Positions 56,059-64,000 of a DNA stretch of 64,000 nt are shown piece after piece. The stretch is from Pseudokordiimonas caeni. GTDB taxonomy: Bacteria; Pseudomonadota; Alphaproteobacteria; Sphingomonadales; Kordiimonadaceae. The stretch's first letter is position 1; the number at the start of each line of letters is the position of its first letter. The position numbers and the translations under genes are program-made. A model generated the notes under the pieces. The model had not been told where the DNA came from, did not search any database, and saw only the letters and a list, made by a program, of their open reading frames with translations. The DNA lies in the NCBI RefSeq assembly GCF_026719705.1, contig NZ_JAPPRR010000001.1, positions 1,341,255-1,405,254 of the forward strand, given 5' to 3'.

Positions 56059-56208
56059 GGGCGCTAATCCCTTAATTGATAGGCGAGTTACTCGTGCGCT
56101 CTATATAAATATACCGGCGCCGTGTGACAACGCGTTTCCTGCATCAGGAGGATGTCGTGGCTCGATTTTCCGGGACAAGTGTGCCTTTCCTCCCTCGCCA
56201 CTTCGCGC

Positions 56209-56237
56209 TTGACCACCGGTGAGCACGCCTCTATACG
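56209..56237 (+). promoter_or_regulatory. Promoter of tRNA-Cys
   Basis: TTGACC and TATACG are separated by 17 bases, 18 bases before the mature tRNA. The -35 and spacing match the tRNA-Glu promoter. Confidence 0.72.
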
Positions 56238-56255
56238 GTTCCCCACACCACGTGA

Positions 56256-56329
56256 GGCGCGATGGCGGAGTGGTGACGCAGCGGATTGCAAATCCGTGTA
56301 CACCGGTTCGATTCCGGTTCGCGCCTCCA
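56256..56329 (+). tRNA. tRNA-Cys (GCA)
   Basis: A 74-base cloverleaf with acceptor stem GGCGCGA/TCGCGCC, anticodon loop TTGCAAA (anticodon GCA), T-loop TTCGATT and encoded CCA. Confidence 0.96.
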
Positions 56330-56489
56330 ACTTTTTCCATCATTACATTCGCTTGGCGCCCCTTCCATCGAAGCGCGGCCAGTCCCGCCTTTTGCCTTGC
56401 AGGGCACCGCGATTGCCATCGGCCCAAACCTCATTTTTGGCAGAAATCTGCGGCTTTGAAAAAAGCTGCACAAAAATGTAAAATGGGGG

Positions 56490-56517
56490 TTGGCAGGGCA
56501 GTTTTTTTGAGTATAAA
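56490..56517 (+). promoter_or_regulatory. Promoter of tRNA-Asn
   Basis: TTGGCA and TATAAA are separated by 16 bases and lie 36 bases before the tRNA. The region 56330-56489 shows no gene or further structure I can support. Confidence 0.6.
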
Positions 56518-56553
56518 GGGCGCCACTTGCGGCGATAAGCCGCCGGTTACTGA

Positions 56554-56628
56554 TCCCCAGTAGCTCAGTGGTAGAGCAAGCGGCTGTTAACCGCTCGGTC
56601 GCTGGTTCGAGTCCGGCCTGGGGAGCCA
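56554..56628 (+). tRNA. tRNA-Asn (GUU)
   Basis: A 75-base cloverleaf with acceptor stem TCCCCAG/CTGGGGA, anticodon loop CTGTTAA (anticodon GTT), T-loop TTCGAGT and encoded CCA. Confidence 0.96.
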
Positions 56629-56635
56629 ATCAGGG

Positions 56636-56665
56636 AAAGCCCGGTTCTTCGGAACCGGGCTTTTT
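56636..56665 (+). terminator. Terminator of tRNA-Asn
   Basis: A 10-bp stem AGCCCGGTTC / GAACCGGGCT closed by a TTCG tetraloop and followed by TTTT. Confidence 0.93.
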
Positions 56666-56854
56666 CCGTAAATGCGCCTTGAAATTGCGCGCCACACGCG
56701 TGATTTTTGCAACAGTCCCCGTTTATGTATTAAGATAGTGTTGCAGAATTGCCGCTTTCTGCCTTGTGAGTGCCGCATTTCATGGTTAACTCGTCTGGCG
56801 GGACAGCCCAGCATTGATCGGGCTGCCGTCACATCCTTTCAGGGAGATCATCTC

Positions 56855-57952
56855 ATGCGCTTTGCCCATTTCCCCACCCTTCTGGCAGGGCTTTCCATGG
56901 CCGCGATTGCGGCTACCACTGCAACAGCTGACGAAGGCGTCTATGCCGGCCTCGAGCTCGGCGGCAGCATCGCTGGCGAAAACGAATACAAAACCCCCAA
57001 CAGCGGGATGCGTATTTCGGACGAGAAGAATATCGGTTTCGTGACCGGTGCGTTCGTCGGCTATGACGACGGCGACAAGTGGCGTACCGAATTCAGCTAT
57101 TCCTACCGCCGTAACACGCTCGAATCGTTCGACATCCTGAACCCCGGCGCGATCCCCTTCGGGACCAACACACGCGACGGCGGCTACCAGCGCTCGCATG
57201 CGCTGATGATCGGCGCGAAATACAATGTCGCCACCTTCGGTGACTGGAAAACCTACGTGGGCGCCGGTATCGGCCTCGCCCGCCTAGAGCTTGATGCCTA
57301 TCATATCGGCAAAATCAACGTGATCGACGAGTCCGATTGGGAAGTCGCCGGTCAGATGAGCGCCGAAATGGTGAAGCCGATTTCCGACGACATGGAATTC
57401 AGCGCCGGCTACCGCTACTTCCGTTCGGCCAAGGCTGACTTCGCTTCCGTGGACGGCCCGGCAAGCTTCGGCTTCTCGGCCCACGAAGCTTTCGCCCGCC
57501 TGACTTGGAAGTTTGGCAAGAAAGCCGAGCCGAAGCCCGAGCCCATGCCCGCACCGGCCCCGATGCCCGAGCCGAAGCCCGAGCCTGCTCCTGCGCCGGC
57601 ACCTGAACCGGCACCGCTGCCGGGTCCGTTCATGGTCTTCTTCGACTGGGATCAGGCAACCATCCGTGGCGACGCCGAGCCGATCATCGCTGCTGCTGCC
57701 AAGGCCTTCCTTGAGCGCGGTGCTGTCGAGATCATCTCGAACGGCCACGCCGATACGTCGGGTGCCCTCACCTATAACGACAAGCTGTCGCTGAAGCGCG
57801 CCGAAGCCGTGAAAAACGCCCTCGTCGCCCGTGGTGTACCGGCAGACAAGATCGACGTGAAATATTTCGGCGAACGCGCCCTGCTCGTTCAGACCGCCGA
57901 CAATGTCCGCGAGCCGCAAAACCGCCGCGTGGAAATTGTCCTCGGTGAATAA
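56855..57952 (+). CDS. OmpA-family outer-membrane protein
   Basis: The 365-residue protein has a signal peptide (about 1-26), an eight-stranded barrel-like domain (about 27-215), a Pro/Ala/Glu/Met linker (about 228-255) and a C-terminal OmpA domain that binds peptidoglycan. The binding region includes NGHADTSG and the arginine in REPQNRRVEI. The ATG at 56855 has AGGGAG upstream. It should tie outer membrane to wall. It stands alone between the tRNAs and a strong terminator. Confidence 0.92.
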   Translation: MRFAHFPTLLAGLSMAAIAATTATADEGVYAGLELGGSIAGENEYKTPNSGMRISDEKNIGFVTGAFVGYDDGDKWRTEFSYSYRRNTLESFDILNPGAIPFGTNTRDGGYQRSHALMIGAKYNVATFGDWKTYVGAGIGLARLELDAYHIGKINVIDESDWEVAGQMSAEMVKPISDDMEFSAGYRYFRSAKADFASVDGPASFGFSAHEAFARLTWKFGKKAEPKPEPMPAPAPMPEPKPEPAPAPAPEPAPLPGPFMVFFDWDQATIRGDAEPIIAAAAKAFLERGAVEIISNGHADTSGALTYNDKLSLKRAEAVKNALVARGVPADKIDVKYFGERALLVQTADNVREPQNRRVEIVLGE

Positions 57953-57973
57953 GCCGACGTCATAGCGAACAAG

Positions 57974-58001
57974 AAAAGGCCGGGATTTCCCCGGCCTTTT
58001 T
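57974..58001 (+). terminator. Terminator of the OmpA-family gene
   Basis: An 11-bp stem AAAAGGCCGGG / CCCGGCCTTTT with a 5-base loop and T-run, 22 bases after the stop. Confidence 0.92.
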
Positions 58002-58021
58002 GATTTTGCGCGCCCCCACAC

Positions 58022-58058
58022 CTATGAAAATTCATAGTGGTACAGGCCTTTGTATAGC
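58022..58058 (+). promoter_or_regulatory. Promoter with overlapping palindrome for the secreted pair
   Basis: The palindrome CTATGAA-AA-TTCATAG (58022-58037) overlaps a -35-like TTCATA, with TATAGC 16 bases further (58053-58058). The first gene of the pair starts at 58164. The arrangement suggests control by a dimeric regulator; none is encoded nearby. Confidence 0.45.
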
Positions 58059-58163
58059 ATGTAACATCCAAGGTGCGTTGCAGCGGAGCGATTATCGGCC
58101 GGTCGTCACCATTTGTCCGGCACTCCGTCTGCCGGTGAAGAATGCAGCATCGGAGCGCCCTGC

Positions 58164-59438
58164 ATGATGTTTTTCTGGAAGTATTCTGGGCCGCCCCTGG
58201 CCCTTTTCCTGTCAGCCACCATCGTCACGCCCATGCCGGCACTGGCGCAATCTGCGCAGAAGCCGTTGCCGACCTTTGGTGCGACACATCAGGGTATGTC
58301 CGACAATCTGACCATCCTCAACGAGACGCCCATCCCGGCACCGCGTCAGGACGCAGCATCGAGCCCGTTTCTCGATATCCAGTGGGAAAGCCCGCTGGTG
58401 CAATCCATGCTCGACCGCCCGATTGGCGTTTGCCAGGCCGACAAGGACCCGAATGTCCAGCCGGTTGAGGACGTGCGCGAAGCCAAGCTTTCGAGCACGC
58501 AAACAGCCGGCCCCAGCCTTTTGCGGGCTATCTTCTATATGGCCTATGACTATTATGGGATGGGCCTCAATCACTATTTCATGCTGCGGCATGATGTGAT
58601 GTTCGACCGCGCGAAAGTCGCCGCCGCGAAAAAGGCCGTCAACTACAAGGACCCGCCCTTCGCGCCGGAAAAGACCCAGTCTGTCCTTTATCCAAAGGAC
58701 GCGATCACGCTGCTACCCGATCCGAAGAGCAAAAACACTGTCGAAATTCCCGAAGTCGTCCCGTCAAAAAACGGTGGGCCACCCGAATGGAGCAGCTTCG
58801 GCACCCGCGTCGATTTCCGCCACACGATCATCGACCCGTTTGACCTATCCATGGTGGCGGACACGCTGGATGGGTTTGTGCTGCGACAGCTTGCAACGCC
58901 GGACAAGGCCAAGTCCGTGACAGCCCCGATTGTCGTGAATGACATACATGGTGCTTACCGTTTTGGATATTACCGGCTCCGGTCGGGTCAGAATGTACCG
59001 GTCGGGCTTCGGCATCTCACACGCTACTCATACCCCGGCGTTGCCTATGTATGCGACCGCAGCAGTTTTGCCGCCTGCGACCGGCGCGGCGAGAGCGGAA
59101 ATCCGGCACCACTGACAGACCATGCACATTATTCCCAGACAGGCATCAACATGGTCCTCGAATATAGTTTCTGGCCTTCCAGAACCCAGATCAGCTTCCC
59201 GCCCCCTTCCGTGCTGCGGCTGGATACGCCGATGATCTGCGCCCAGTGGCGCTGGGCGCAGGAACGCAAGCATGCAGGGCAGGAAACCGAAGCCGACAGG
59301 CTTCTCGAGGCCCTCATGAAACGCGCGAAGGTCGACGACCGTAGGGTTACCGTGAAGCAGAACGCCAAATATCCCGGCGTGGCCTTCCATGAGGTGCCGA
59401 CCGACGATTTCTGGATCATTCCAGGAAGGGGGCTTTGA
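58164..59438 (+). CDS. Secreted protein of unknown function (first of tandem pair)
   Basis: I do not recognise this 424-residue protein. A signal peptide ends near residue 33 (PMPALAQS). The mature part has Cys in GVCQADK, AYVCDRSSFAAC and MICAQWR, which could form disulfides. It is rich in Tyr and Phe and has a segment AYDYYGMGLNHYFMLRHD, but no known catalytic motif. The ATG at 58164 has GGAG eight bases upstream. The next gene starts one base after its stop, so the two are probably coupled and their products may interact. Confidence 0.75.
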   Translation: MMFFWKYSGPPLALFLSATIVTPMPALAQSAQKPLPTFGATHQGMSDNLTILNETPIPAPRQDAASSPFLDIQWESPLVQSMLDRPIGVCQADKDPNVQPVEDVREAKLSSTQTAGPSLLRAIFYMAYDYYGMGLNHYFMLRHDVMFDRAKVAAAKKAVNYKDPPFAPEKTQSVLYPKDAITLLPDPKSKNTVEIPEVVPSKNGGPPEWSSFGTRVDFRHTIIDPFDLSMVADTLDGFVLRQLATPDKAKSVTAPIVVNDIHGAYRFGYYRLRSGQNVPVGLRHLTRYSYPGVAYVCDRSSFAACDRRGESGNPAPLTDHAHYSQTGINMVLEYSFWPSRTQISFPPPSVLRLDTPMICAQWRWAQERKHAGQETEADRLLEALMKRAKVDDRRVTVKQNAKYPGVAFHEVPTDDFWIIPGRGL

Positions 59439-59439
59439 C

Positions 59440-61416
59440 ATGCTGAAACATCTTTTCAGAAGTGCGGCTATCATTGTGGCGCTCGTCGCTATTCCCGGCG
59501 TTGCGAGCGCAGCAAGCGGCATCAGCGCATCAAAGGCCCGCGATCTCGATAAGATTTACAATATCCGCTACGAAGACCTGAAACCTTCGGACCAGAAGAA
59601 GGTGGATGCGGCAGTTGCCATCTGGACCGACAAGCAGCTTGCCGCCTTCCGCGCCCAGCTTGCAGCCACACCGTGCCTGATGCCCTATGTGAACCAGCCT
59701 TCCCGGCAGCTGTACGGCGACCCCGCGCCCACCCCGAAAGGCGAGGCTTGCGACCCCGGCAGGCGGACCCTCGGGGCCTTTCATTATGCCAAGTCCACCG
59801 AAGGCTATGAGATAATCTCCTATTCAAAGGGATACCGCACCGGAAACCGCCGCTTCATCAAGAAGAAGGATACCCGTAACCCCGATTGGCCTGGCAACTT
59901 CTCCGCCGTTTTGAAAGCTGTGGAAGCGCGCCTCGCGCCGCTCGCCAAACAGAGCTTCGATAACTATTCACCCTATGGCGGCCAGTTCAGTGCCACCATG
60001 CGTCACTATGCGTTCAATTCCAGAACCAGCATCAAGGGGACAGAGTTTCTGCTGCGCGACGGGCGCACCGTTCTTGGCGTGCAGAGCCGGGCCTACAAGA
60101 GCGACCGTCACTGCACACGAGGTGAATGTGGTGGCGGCGACAACTACAGCCACACGATTGCCTTCTATGTCTTCGATGTGCGGCGGGTGCCGATCATGAG
60201 CTATTGGGCTCGTTCGATCGACACAAGCCTAAGCGACGAGCGCAACTTCAGCGCCTTTTTCGATGCACCCTATCATCACTATCTGCGCCAGTGGGAAGGC
60301 GTGTCGATCACAAACGGCACGCCAAAGCGCGACGGCGGCAGCCCGTTGCTGATCGGCCGGCGTGCCGACCCGAGACTGCTGGACCCTGCTTACGCGAAAA
60401 CGCTTACCCTTGAGCCGGAACTTGAGCAGCTTGGACGCCATCTGGCCCGGATTCGCTGGATGCGGATCAAATTCATCAACGACAATATGACCCGGCGCGG
60501 CAATCAGGCCGCTTCCCAAGCCAATGCGACGGCCGACCGGCTGAATGCCAGCATCGCGCGCGACTGGCGGCGCGATCAGGCTGAATGGCGGGCCAGCATG
60601 GGGATTGGCGAAAACGATAGCTCCATCGCCGCCGGTATCATTGCGGGGATCAACAATGCCGCCCAGCAACAGGCTTTCTGGAATGCGCGCGCCGCCGAAG
60701 CGCAGTCACGCTATTTCTTGGCACAACATGGCTGTCAGGCCGGTTATTGCGCCAGTGGCGGCGGCCACGGCCGACATCACGGCGACCGCGACAGGGATCG
60801 CGACGACGATAGACGTGGCCACGACCGTGATCACGACCGTAGCCGCAGCGAAGATCGCAGCGATGGAAACACCGCCAGCCAGCAAAAGGCATCGGGTTCC
60901 TCATCGACCGGTAGCGGTTCAGGCGCCGGCAATAGTGCCCGGCTGACACAGGAGCGCGGTGCCGCCCCTGCGCCCGTAGCTGGCTCGTCCTCCGCTGCGC
61001 CTTCCAAACCATCTGCTGCAGAACAGGCCCCAACCATGCGAACCGAGCTTGTCGGTACCGAAGCAGCTTTCGGCGGCACAAAGGCTATGGCCTGCGCAGC
61101 TGCGAAACGGCTGCCGCCGAAACGTGGCACGCCCGGCAACAGCAGCCTGCAGTTCACGGGCAAAATCATGGAAGAATGCGGCTGTCAGGACAGCACACGA
61201 GGCATCAACGAAAATATCGCCCGCAACCGGCGCATCATCGCTAAACGCCAGGAAGAACTGGCCAACACGCAGAATGATGCCTACCGCAAGCAGGCAGAAC
61301 TCAGCATCCAGCATGCCGAGGGTGAAATCGCCGAGCTTGAGGAACAGCTTCGCACAAAGGCGTGGCGGTGCACCGCCACGCATGAGGCGAAGGTTTCATC
61401 GTCACACGTGAGGTAG
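59440..61416 (+). CDS. Large secreted Cys-rich protein with Arg/Asp/His-rich segment (second of pair)
   Basis: I do not recognise this 658-residue protein. The signal peptide ends near residue 25 (PGVASAASG). An N-terminal domain (about 30-400) holds the cysteines of TPCLMPY, EACDPG and HCTRGECGGG. A charged segment rich in Asp, Arg and His (about 450-480) is followed by a Ser/Gly/Ala spacer. A C-terminal region (about 545-650) has CGCQ and a coiled coil. Start ATG 59440 has AGGAAGGGGG upstream. It overlaps functionally with the preceding gene by close coupling. A convergent secreted gene ends just beyond its stop. Confidence 0.75.
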   Translation: MLKHLFRSAAIIVALVAIPGVASAASGISASKARDLDKIYNIRYEDLKPSDQKKVDAAVAIWTDKQLAAFRAQLAATPCLMPYVNQPSRQLYGDPAPTPKGEACDPGRRTLGAFHYAKSTEGYEIISYSKGYRTGNRRFIKKKDTRNPDWPGNFSAVLKAVEARLAPLAKQSFDNYSPYGGQFSATMRHYAFNSRTSIKGTEFLLRDGRTVLGVQSRAYKSDRHCTRGECGGGDNYSHTIAFYVFDVRRVPIMSYWARSIDTSLSDERNFSAFFDAPYHHYLRQWEGVSITNGTPKRDGGSPLLIGRRADPRLLDPAYAKTLTLEPELEQLGRHLARIRWMRIKFINDNMTRRGNQAASQANATADRLNASIARDWRRDQAEWRASMGIGENDSSIAAGIIAGINNAAQQQAFWNARAAEAQSRYFLAQHGCQAGYCASGGGHGRHHGDRDRDRDDDRRGHDRDHDRSRSEDRSDGNTASQQKASGSSSTGSGSGAGNSARLTQERGAAPAPVAGSSSAAPSKPSAAEQAPTMRTELVGTEAAFGGTKAMACAAAKRLPPKRGTPGNSSLQFTGKIMEECGCQDSTRGINENIARNRRIIAKRQEELANTQNDAYRKQAELSIQHAEGEIAELEEQLRTKAWRCTATHEAKVSSSHVR

Positions 61417-61417
61417 G

Positions 61418-61933
61418 TCAGCGCCCGGTCGGTGCCGTCGCGCTTGCCACGGCGGTGGCCGGGCAAGCCTTGCCAATGCGCTGGTAGCTGACGGGCATGA
61501 GATCGACGAGCGGCAGGGCTTCGCGGGCCGCGCCACCTTCAAGAGTAGCAATCTTCAGCATCTCGCCGCAGAAATCAGCGACTTCCCAGCTGCCAAGCGA
61601 AATCAGGTTGGCCTGCGCCACCAGATAGCTATCGATCGTGGTGCGGCCGTCGCGCTTCAGGTACGTGCTGAGGGTGCGGTAATTTTCCGTGAATTCGGCG
61701 CGGTGATTGGTCACGAAGCCATTATAGAAGTCAGCGAGCGCCTTGGTGTGCGAATGGCGGCATTGCAGAGCGGCCACCATGAACTGGGTCTGCACAAAGC
61801 GGATCTTGTCGGCGCGTTCCTCATGGGGGTTCAGGCATGCCTGCCCGCCCGCCATCACCGGTGCTGCCGTCATCATGGCTGCCACCGCCGTCGCCAACGC
61901 GGCTTTCGCCGCCCGATACGCAAACTGTTTCAT
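61418..61933 (-). CDS. Small secreted four-cysteine protein of unknown function
   Basis: The 171-residue protein has a signal peptide (about 1-29, ending in APVMAG). Four cysteines (ACLNPH, QCRHSH, FCGEM, ACPAT) suggest two disulfides in a helical domain. The ATG at 61933 has AGGGGCG upstream. It converges with the large secreted gene and its promoter region contains a CtrA-type box. Function unknown. Confidence 0.75.
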   Translation of the reverse strand: MKQFAYRAAKAALATAVAAMMTAAPVMAGGQACLNPHEERADKIRFVQTQFMVAALQCRHSHTKALADFYNGFVTNHRAEFTENYRTLSTYLKRDGRTTIDSYLVAQANLISLGSWEVADFCGEMLKIATLEGGAAREALPLVDLMPVSYQRIGKACPATAVASATAPTGR

Positions 61934-61991
61934 GGAATTCGCCCCTGCCTGAGCCTTATTGCTGCCTGAAAGCAAGCCTGCCCTTAGAGTG

Positions 61992-62006
61992 TTAATGATA
62001 TCTTAA
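61992..62006. promoter_or_regulatory. CtrA box between the four-cysteine gene and the symporter
   Basis: A perfect TTAA-N7-TTAA lies 59 bases upstream of the minus-strand gene and 128 bases before the symporter start. Either could be the target. Confidence 0.5.
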
Positions 62007-62133
62007 GGGGACAATTAACAGCAAGTTCGAACTGACGACCCGATGAGTTTCGGCAGATTCTTCGGCGCCCACCTTGCCAAATCGCCAAAAATCCGTAGGG
62101 TCGCCCGATAACAAACATACGGGGGAATATGAA

Positions 62134-63444
62134 GTGACAGCCACAGAACCGACGGTACAGACCGGCGAGCCGATGCATCGCCAGCTCTGGTTCCGCGTGC
62201 TGGCAGGGCTTGTGCTTGGCGGGCTTGTCGGCACAATGATGGGGCCGGACCTTGGCCTGATGGATCAGGGGATCGCCGTGCAGATTGGCGAATGGCTTGC
62301 CCTGCCCGGCCGATTGTTCCTGACGCTCCTCAAATTCATCGTCATTCCGCTTGTGATTTCGAGTGTGATGCTCGGTATCTGCGACGGCAACGATATCCGC
62401 GCCATCCGCACGCTCGGGAGCGGCCTTGTCTATTTCGTCATCACCACGACGATTGCCATCGTGATCGGCTTCACCCTGACCGGTCTCATCGAGCCGGGCT
62501 CGCAGATCGACAGCAGCCAGCTTGGCGCGGTCGTCAAGCCCGACATCGTGGCGCCAAACGTCGGCGGCAGCTCGATCCCGGCTACCATTGTGGCCGCGAT
62601 CCCGACCAACCTTGTCGAGCATATGGTCAAGACCGACATGCTGCAGGTAGTGATCGCTGCCGTCATCTTCGGCCTCGCGCTCCTCAAAATGCCGAATGTG
62701 GAAGGTCGCCCGATTGTCGACCTGATGCGCGCCACCCAGCAGGTGTGCATGACCATCGTGATGTGGCTGATGAAATTCGCCCCTGTCGTGGTGTTCGGCC
62801 TGATTGCCAATACCGTGATCACCATGGGCTTCGGCGCGATCAGCGCGGTTTCGCTGTTTTTCCTGACGGTGATCCTTGGCCTTCTCGCCATGATCGGGGT
62901 CTATATGGTCATTGTCTCCGTGGTCGGCGGCCGCAATCCCGTCACCTTCATCCGCGATTGCCGCGATGTGATGGTTCTGGCTTTCTCCACTTCGTCCTCA
63001 TCGGCCACCATGCCGGTGACGCTGCGGACGGTGGAAGAAGTCCACAAGATCCGGCCGACGGTCGGCCGACTGGTCATTCCGCTTGGCACCACGATCAACA
63101 TGGACGGCACCGCCATCTATCAGGCGATTGCCGCCCTTTTCATCGCGCAGGCCTACGGTATCGATCTCACCACCTTCCAGATGGTGTCGATCATTGTGCT
63201 GTCGATCGCGGGTTCCATCGGCACACCGGGCATCCCGTCTGCCGGCATCCCGATCCTCGCCGCCATCCTTGAAAGCCAGAATATCCCGGTTGAAGGGATC
63301 GCGCTGATCCTCGGCGTTGACCGCTTGCTGGATATGAGCCGCACGGTCATCAATGTTGTCGGCGACATGACGGCTGCCGCCGTGCTGGACCGGCTTTTCG
63401 GCCACAAGATGGAAGACGATCCGATACCGGACAATCCAGCCTGA
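62134..63444 (+). CDS. Dicarboxylate/amino acid:cation symporter (DAACS family)
   Basis: This 436-residue secondary transporter imports dicarboxylates or acidic amino acids with Na+ or H+. The family motifs are the serine-rich STSSSSATMPVT loop and NMDGTAIYQ, with eight membrane segments and two hairpins. The start is GTG 62134 with GGGGGAA six bases upstream; the earlier ATG at 62129 opens a frame that stops at once. Whether the substrate is glutamate, aspartate or C4-dicarboxylate is open. Confidence 0.92.
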   Translation: MTATEPTVQTGEPMHRQLWFRVLAGLVLGGLVGTMMGPDLGLMDQGIAVQIGEWLALPGRLFLTLLKFIVIPLVISSVMLGICDGNDIRAIRTLGSGLVYFVITTTIAIVIGFTLTGLIEPGSQIDSSQLGAVVKPDIVAPNVGGSSIPATIVAAIPTNLVEHMVKTDMLQVVIAAVIFGLALLKMPNVEGRPIVDLMRATQQVCMTIVMWLMKFAPVVVFGLIANTVITMGFGAISAVSLFFLTVILGLLAMIGVYMVIVSVVGGRNPVTFIRDCRDVMVLAFSTSSSSATMPVTLRTVEEVHKIRPTVGRLVIPLGTTINMDGTAIYQAIAALFIAQAYGIDLTTFQMVSIIVLSIAGSIGTPGIPSAGIPILAAILESQNIPVEGIALILGVDRLLDMSRTVINVVGDMTAAAVLDRLFGHKMEDDPIPDNPA

Positions 63445-63479
63445 GGGGCCACCCTTGCCTTTTGGCTTATCATTCGCGG

Positions 63480-63512
63480 CGCCGGGTGCTATATGCCCCG
63501 GCGTTTCGCTTT
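63480..63512 (+). terminator. Probable terminator of the symporter gene
   Basis: CGCCGGG (63480-63486) pairs with CCCGGCG (63497-63503), followed by TTTCGCTTT. Confidence 0.55.
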
Positions 63513-63556
63513 ATGTTAGTGTTTGAAGCCAGCCTTCGGAAAGGATGTCCGTGCCC

Positions 63557-64000
63557 ATGACCGGGAAGAAAAAAGCCGTTGTTCTCCTCTCTGGCGGGCT
63601 CGATTCCGCGACGGTGGTCGCCATGGCACAAGCCGAGGGCTATGACGTGCATGCCCTGTCGTTCCGCTATGGCCAGCGCCACAGCGTGGAACTTGAGGCT
63701 GCCGAGCGTGTGGCCCGCCAGCTTGGCGTGAAGGAACACAAAGTAGCGACGCTCGATCTGCGCCTTTTCGGCGGCAGTGCGCTCACGGCCGATATCGATG
63801 TACCTAAGGACCGCGACGAAAGCGCGATGACGGCAGATATCCCGGTCACCTATGTGCCGGCACGCAACACGATCTTCCTGTCATTTGCCCTCGCCTACGC
63901 TGAAACCGCTGGGGCGCGGGACATTTTCATTGGTGTCAATGCGCTCGATTACTCCGGCTATCCCGACTGCCGTCCCGACTATATCGCGGCCTACGAGAAG
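63557..64000 (+). CDS. queC: 7-cyano-7-deazaguanine synthase QueC, 3' end outside window
   Basis: QueC makes preQ0, the precursor of queuosine, from carboxy-deazaguanine, ATP and ammonia. The PP-loop SGGLDSAT is near the start, and the family segments [20 protein letters not shown] and [15 protein letters not shown] are visible. The start is uncertain: ATG 63557 begins the conserved region, GTG 63551 has the best-placed AAGGA, and ATG 63545 is also in frame. The gene runs off the right edge. I saw no preQ1 riboswitch upstream. Confidence 0.93.
   Translation, partial: MTGKKKAVVLLSGGLDSATVVAMAQAEGYDVHALSFRYGQRHSVELEAAERVARQLGVKEHKVATLDLRLFGGSALTADIDVPKDRDESAMTADIPVTYVPARNTIFLSFALAYAETAGARDIFIGVNALDYSGYPDCRPDYIAAYEK

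Noticed and set aside
56256-56628. Integration site or mobile element at the tRNA pair
   Set aside because: No integrase, no repeated tRNA end and no foreign-looking genes follow; the OmpA-family gene is ordinary.
62003-62018. Second CtrA box next to 61992-62006
   Set aside because: The spacer between the TTAA half-sites is 8 bases, not 7.
62129-62137. ATG at 62129 as start of the symporter
   Set aside because: That frame reads ATG AAG TGA and stops at once; GTG 62134 with GGGGGAA upstream fits.
63445-63556. preQ1 riboswitch upstream of queC
   Set aside because: No preQ1-type hairpin and A-rich tail was found; the only structure is a terminator-like hairpin of the preceding gene.

Overview
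The window is a 64 kb stretch of GC-rich chromosome from an alphaproteobacterium. The evidence is the gene content: a PopZ-type polar organiser between valS and tolC, the ordered block dgt-argS-SPOR-nagZ-M50-scpAB-tatABC-serS-surE-nlpD, the alaC-hom-glpX-recJ block, a class I PHA synthase, and CtrA-type TTAA-N7-TTAA boxes. A marine, Kordiimonas-like lineage would fit, but the genus is a guess. I see no prophage, insertion sequence, integrase or CRISPR array.

1-13.8 kb: a divergent accessory locus for gamma-glutamylated amines (Puu pathway). The left arm (minus strand) reads puuA-like glutamine synthetase, puuB-like oxidase, TPR-sulfotransferase, TonB-dependent receptor and omega-amino-acid:pyruvate aminotransferase. 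The right arm (plus) reads a second puuB, an unknown six-TM protein with a threefold intramembrane Trp/Glu repeat, puuD, a second puuA and a GntR/FCD regulator. The 349-base divergent region holds two identical TGTGATCACA palindromes. No Puu permease or Pot ABC transporter is present, so the receptor and the six-TM protein are the transport candidates. An agmatinase at 48 kb could supply putrescine.

13.9-28 kb: an orphan histidine kinase, tRNA-Glu, then recJ, glpX, hom and alaC on the minus strand. phaC follows, divergently transcribed, with PhaR-like sites upstream. Two secreted helical proteins and the export block yajC-secD-secF-Mth938 come next.

28-42 kb: an ATPase and a second orphan kinase related to the first, then a long minus-strand block. 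It joins Tat export, an NlpD-like factor with a degenerate zinc site, a SPOR protein and NagZ (wall cleavage and recycling) with ScpAB, seryl- and arginyl-tRNA synthetases and a dGTPase.

42-56 kb: a PAS_5-type protein behind three tandem CtrA boxes, then erpA, xthA, a yybP-ykoY manganese riboswitch with its GDT1-type exporter, panD, ilvD, the agmatinase speB, valS, popZ, tolC and pcm.

56-64 kb: tRNA-Cys, tRNA-Asn and an OmpA-family protein. Three secreted proteins of unknown function follow, two in tandem and one convergent. The window ends with a dicarboxylate symporter and the start of queC. The strongest candidates for something undescribed are the amine locus with its six-TM protein, and the secreted pair at 58-61 kb.
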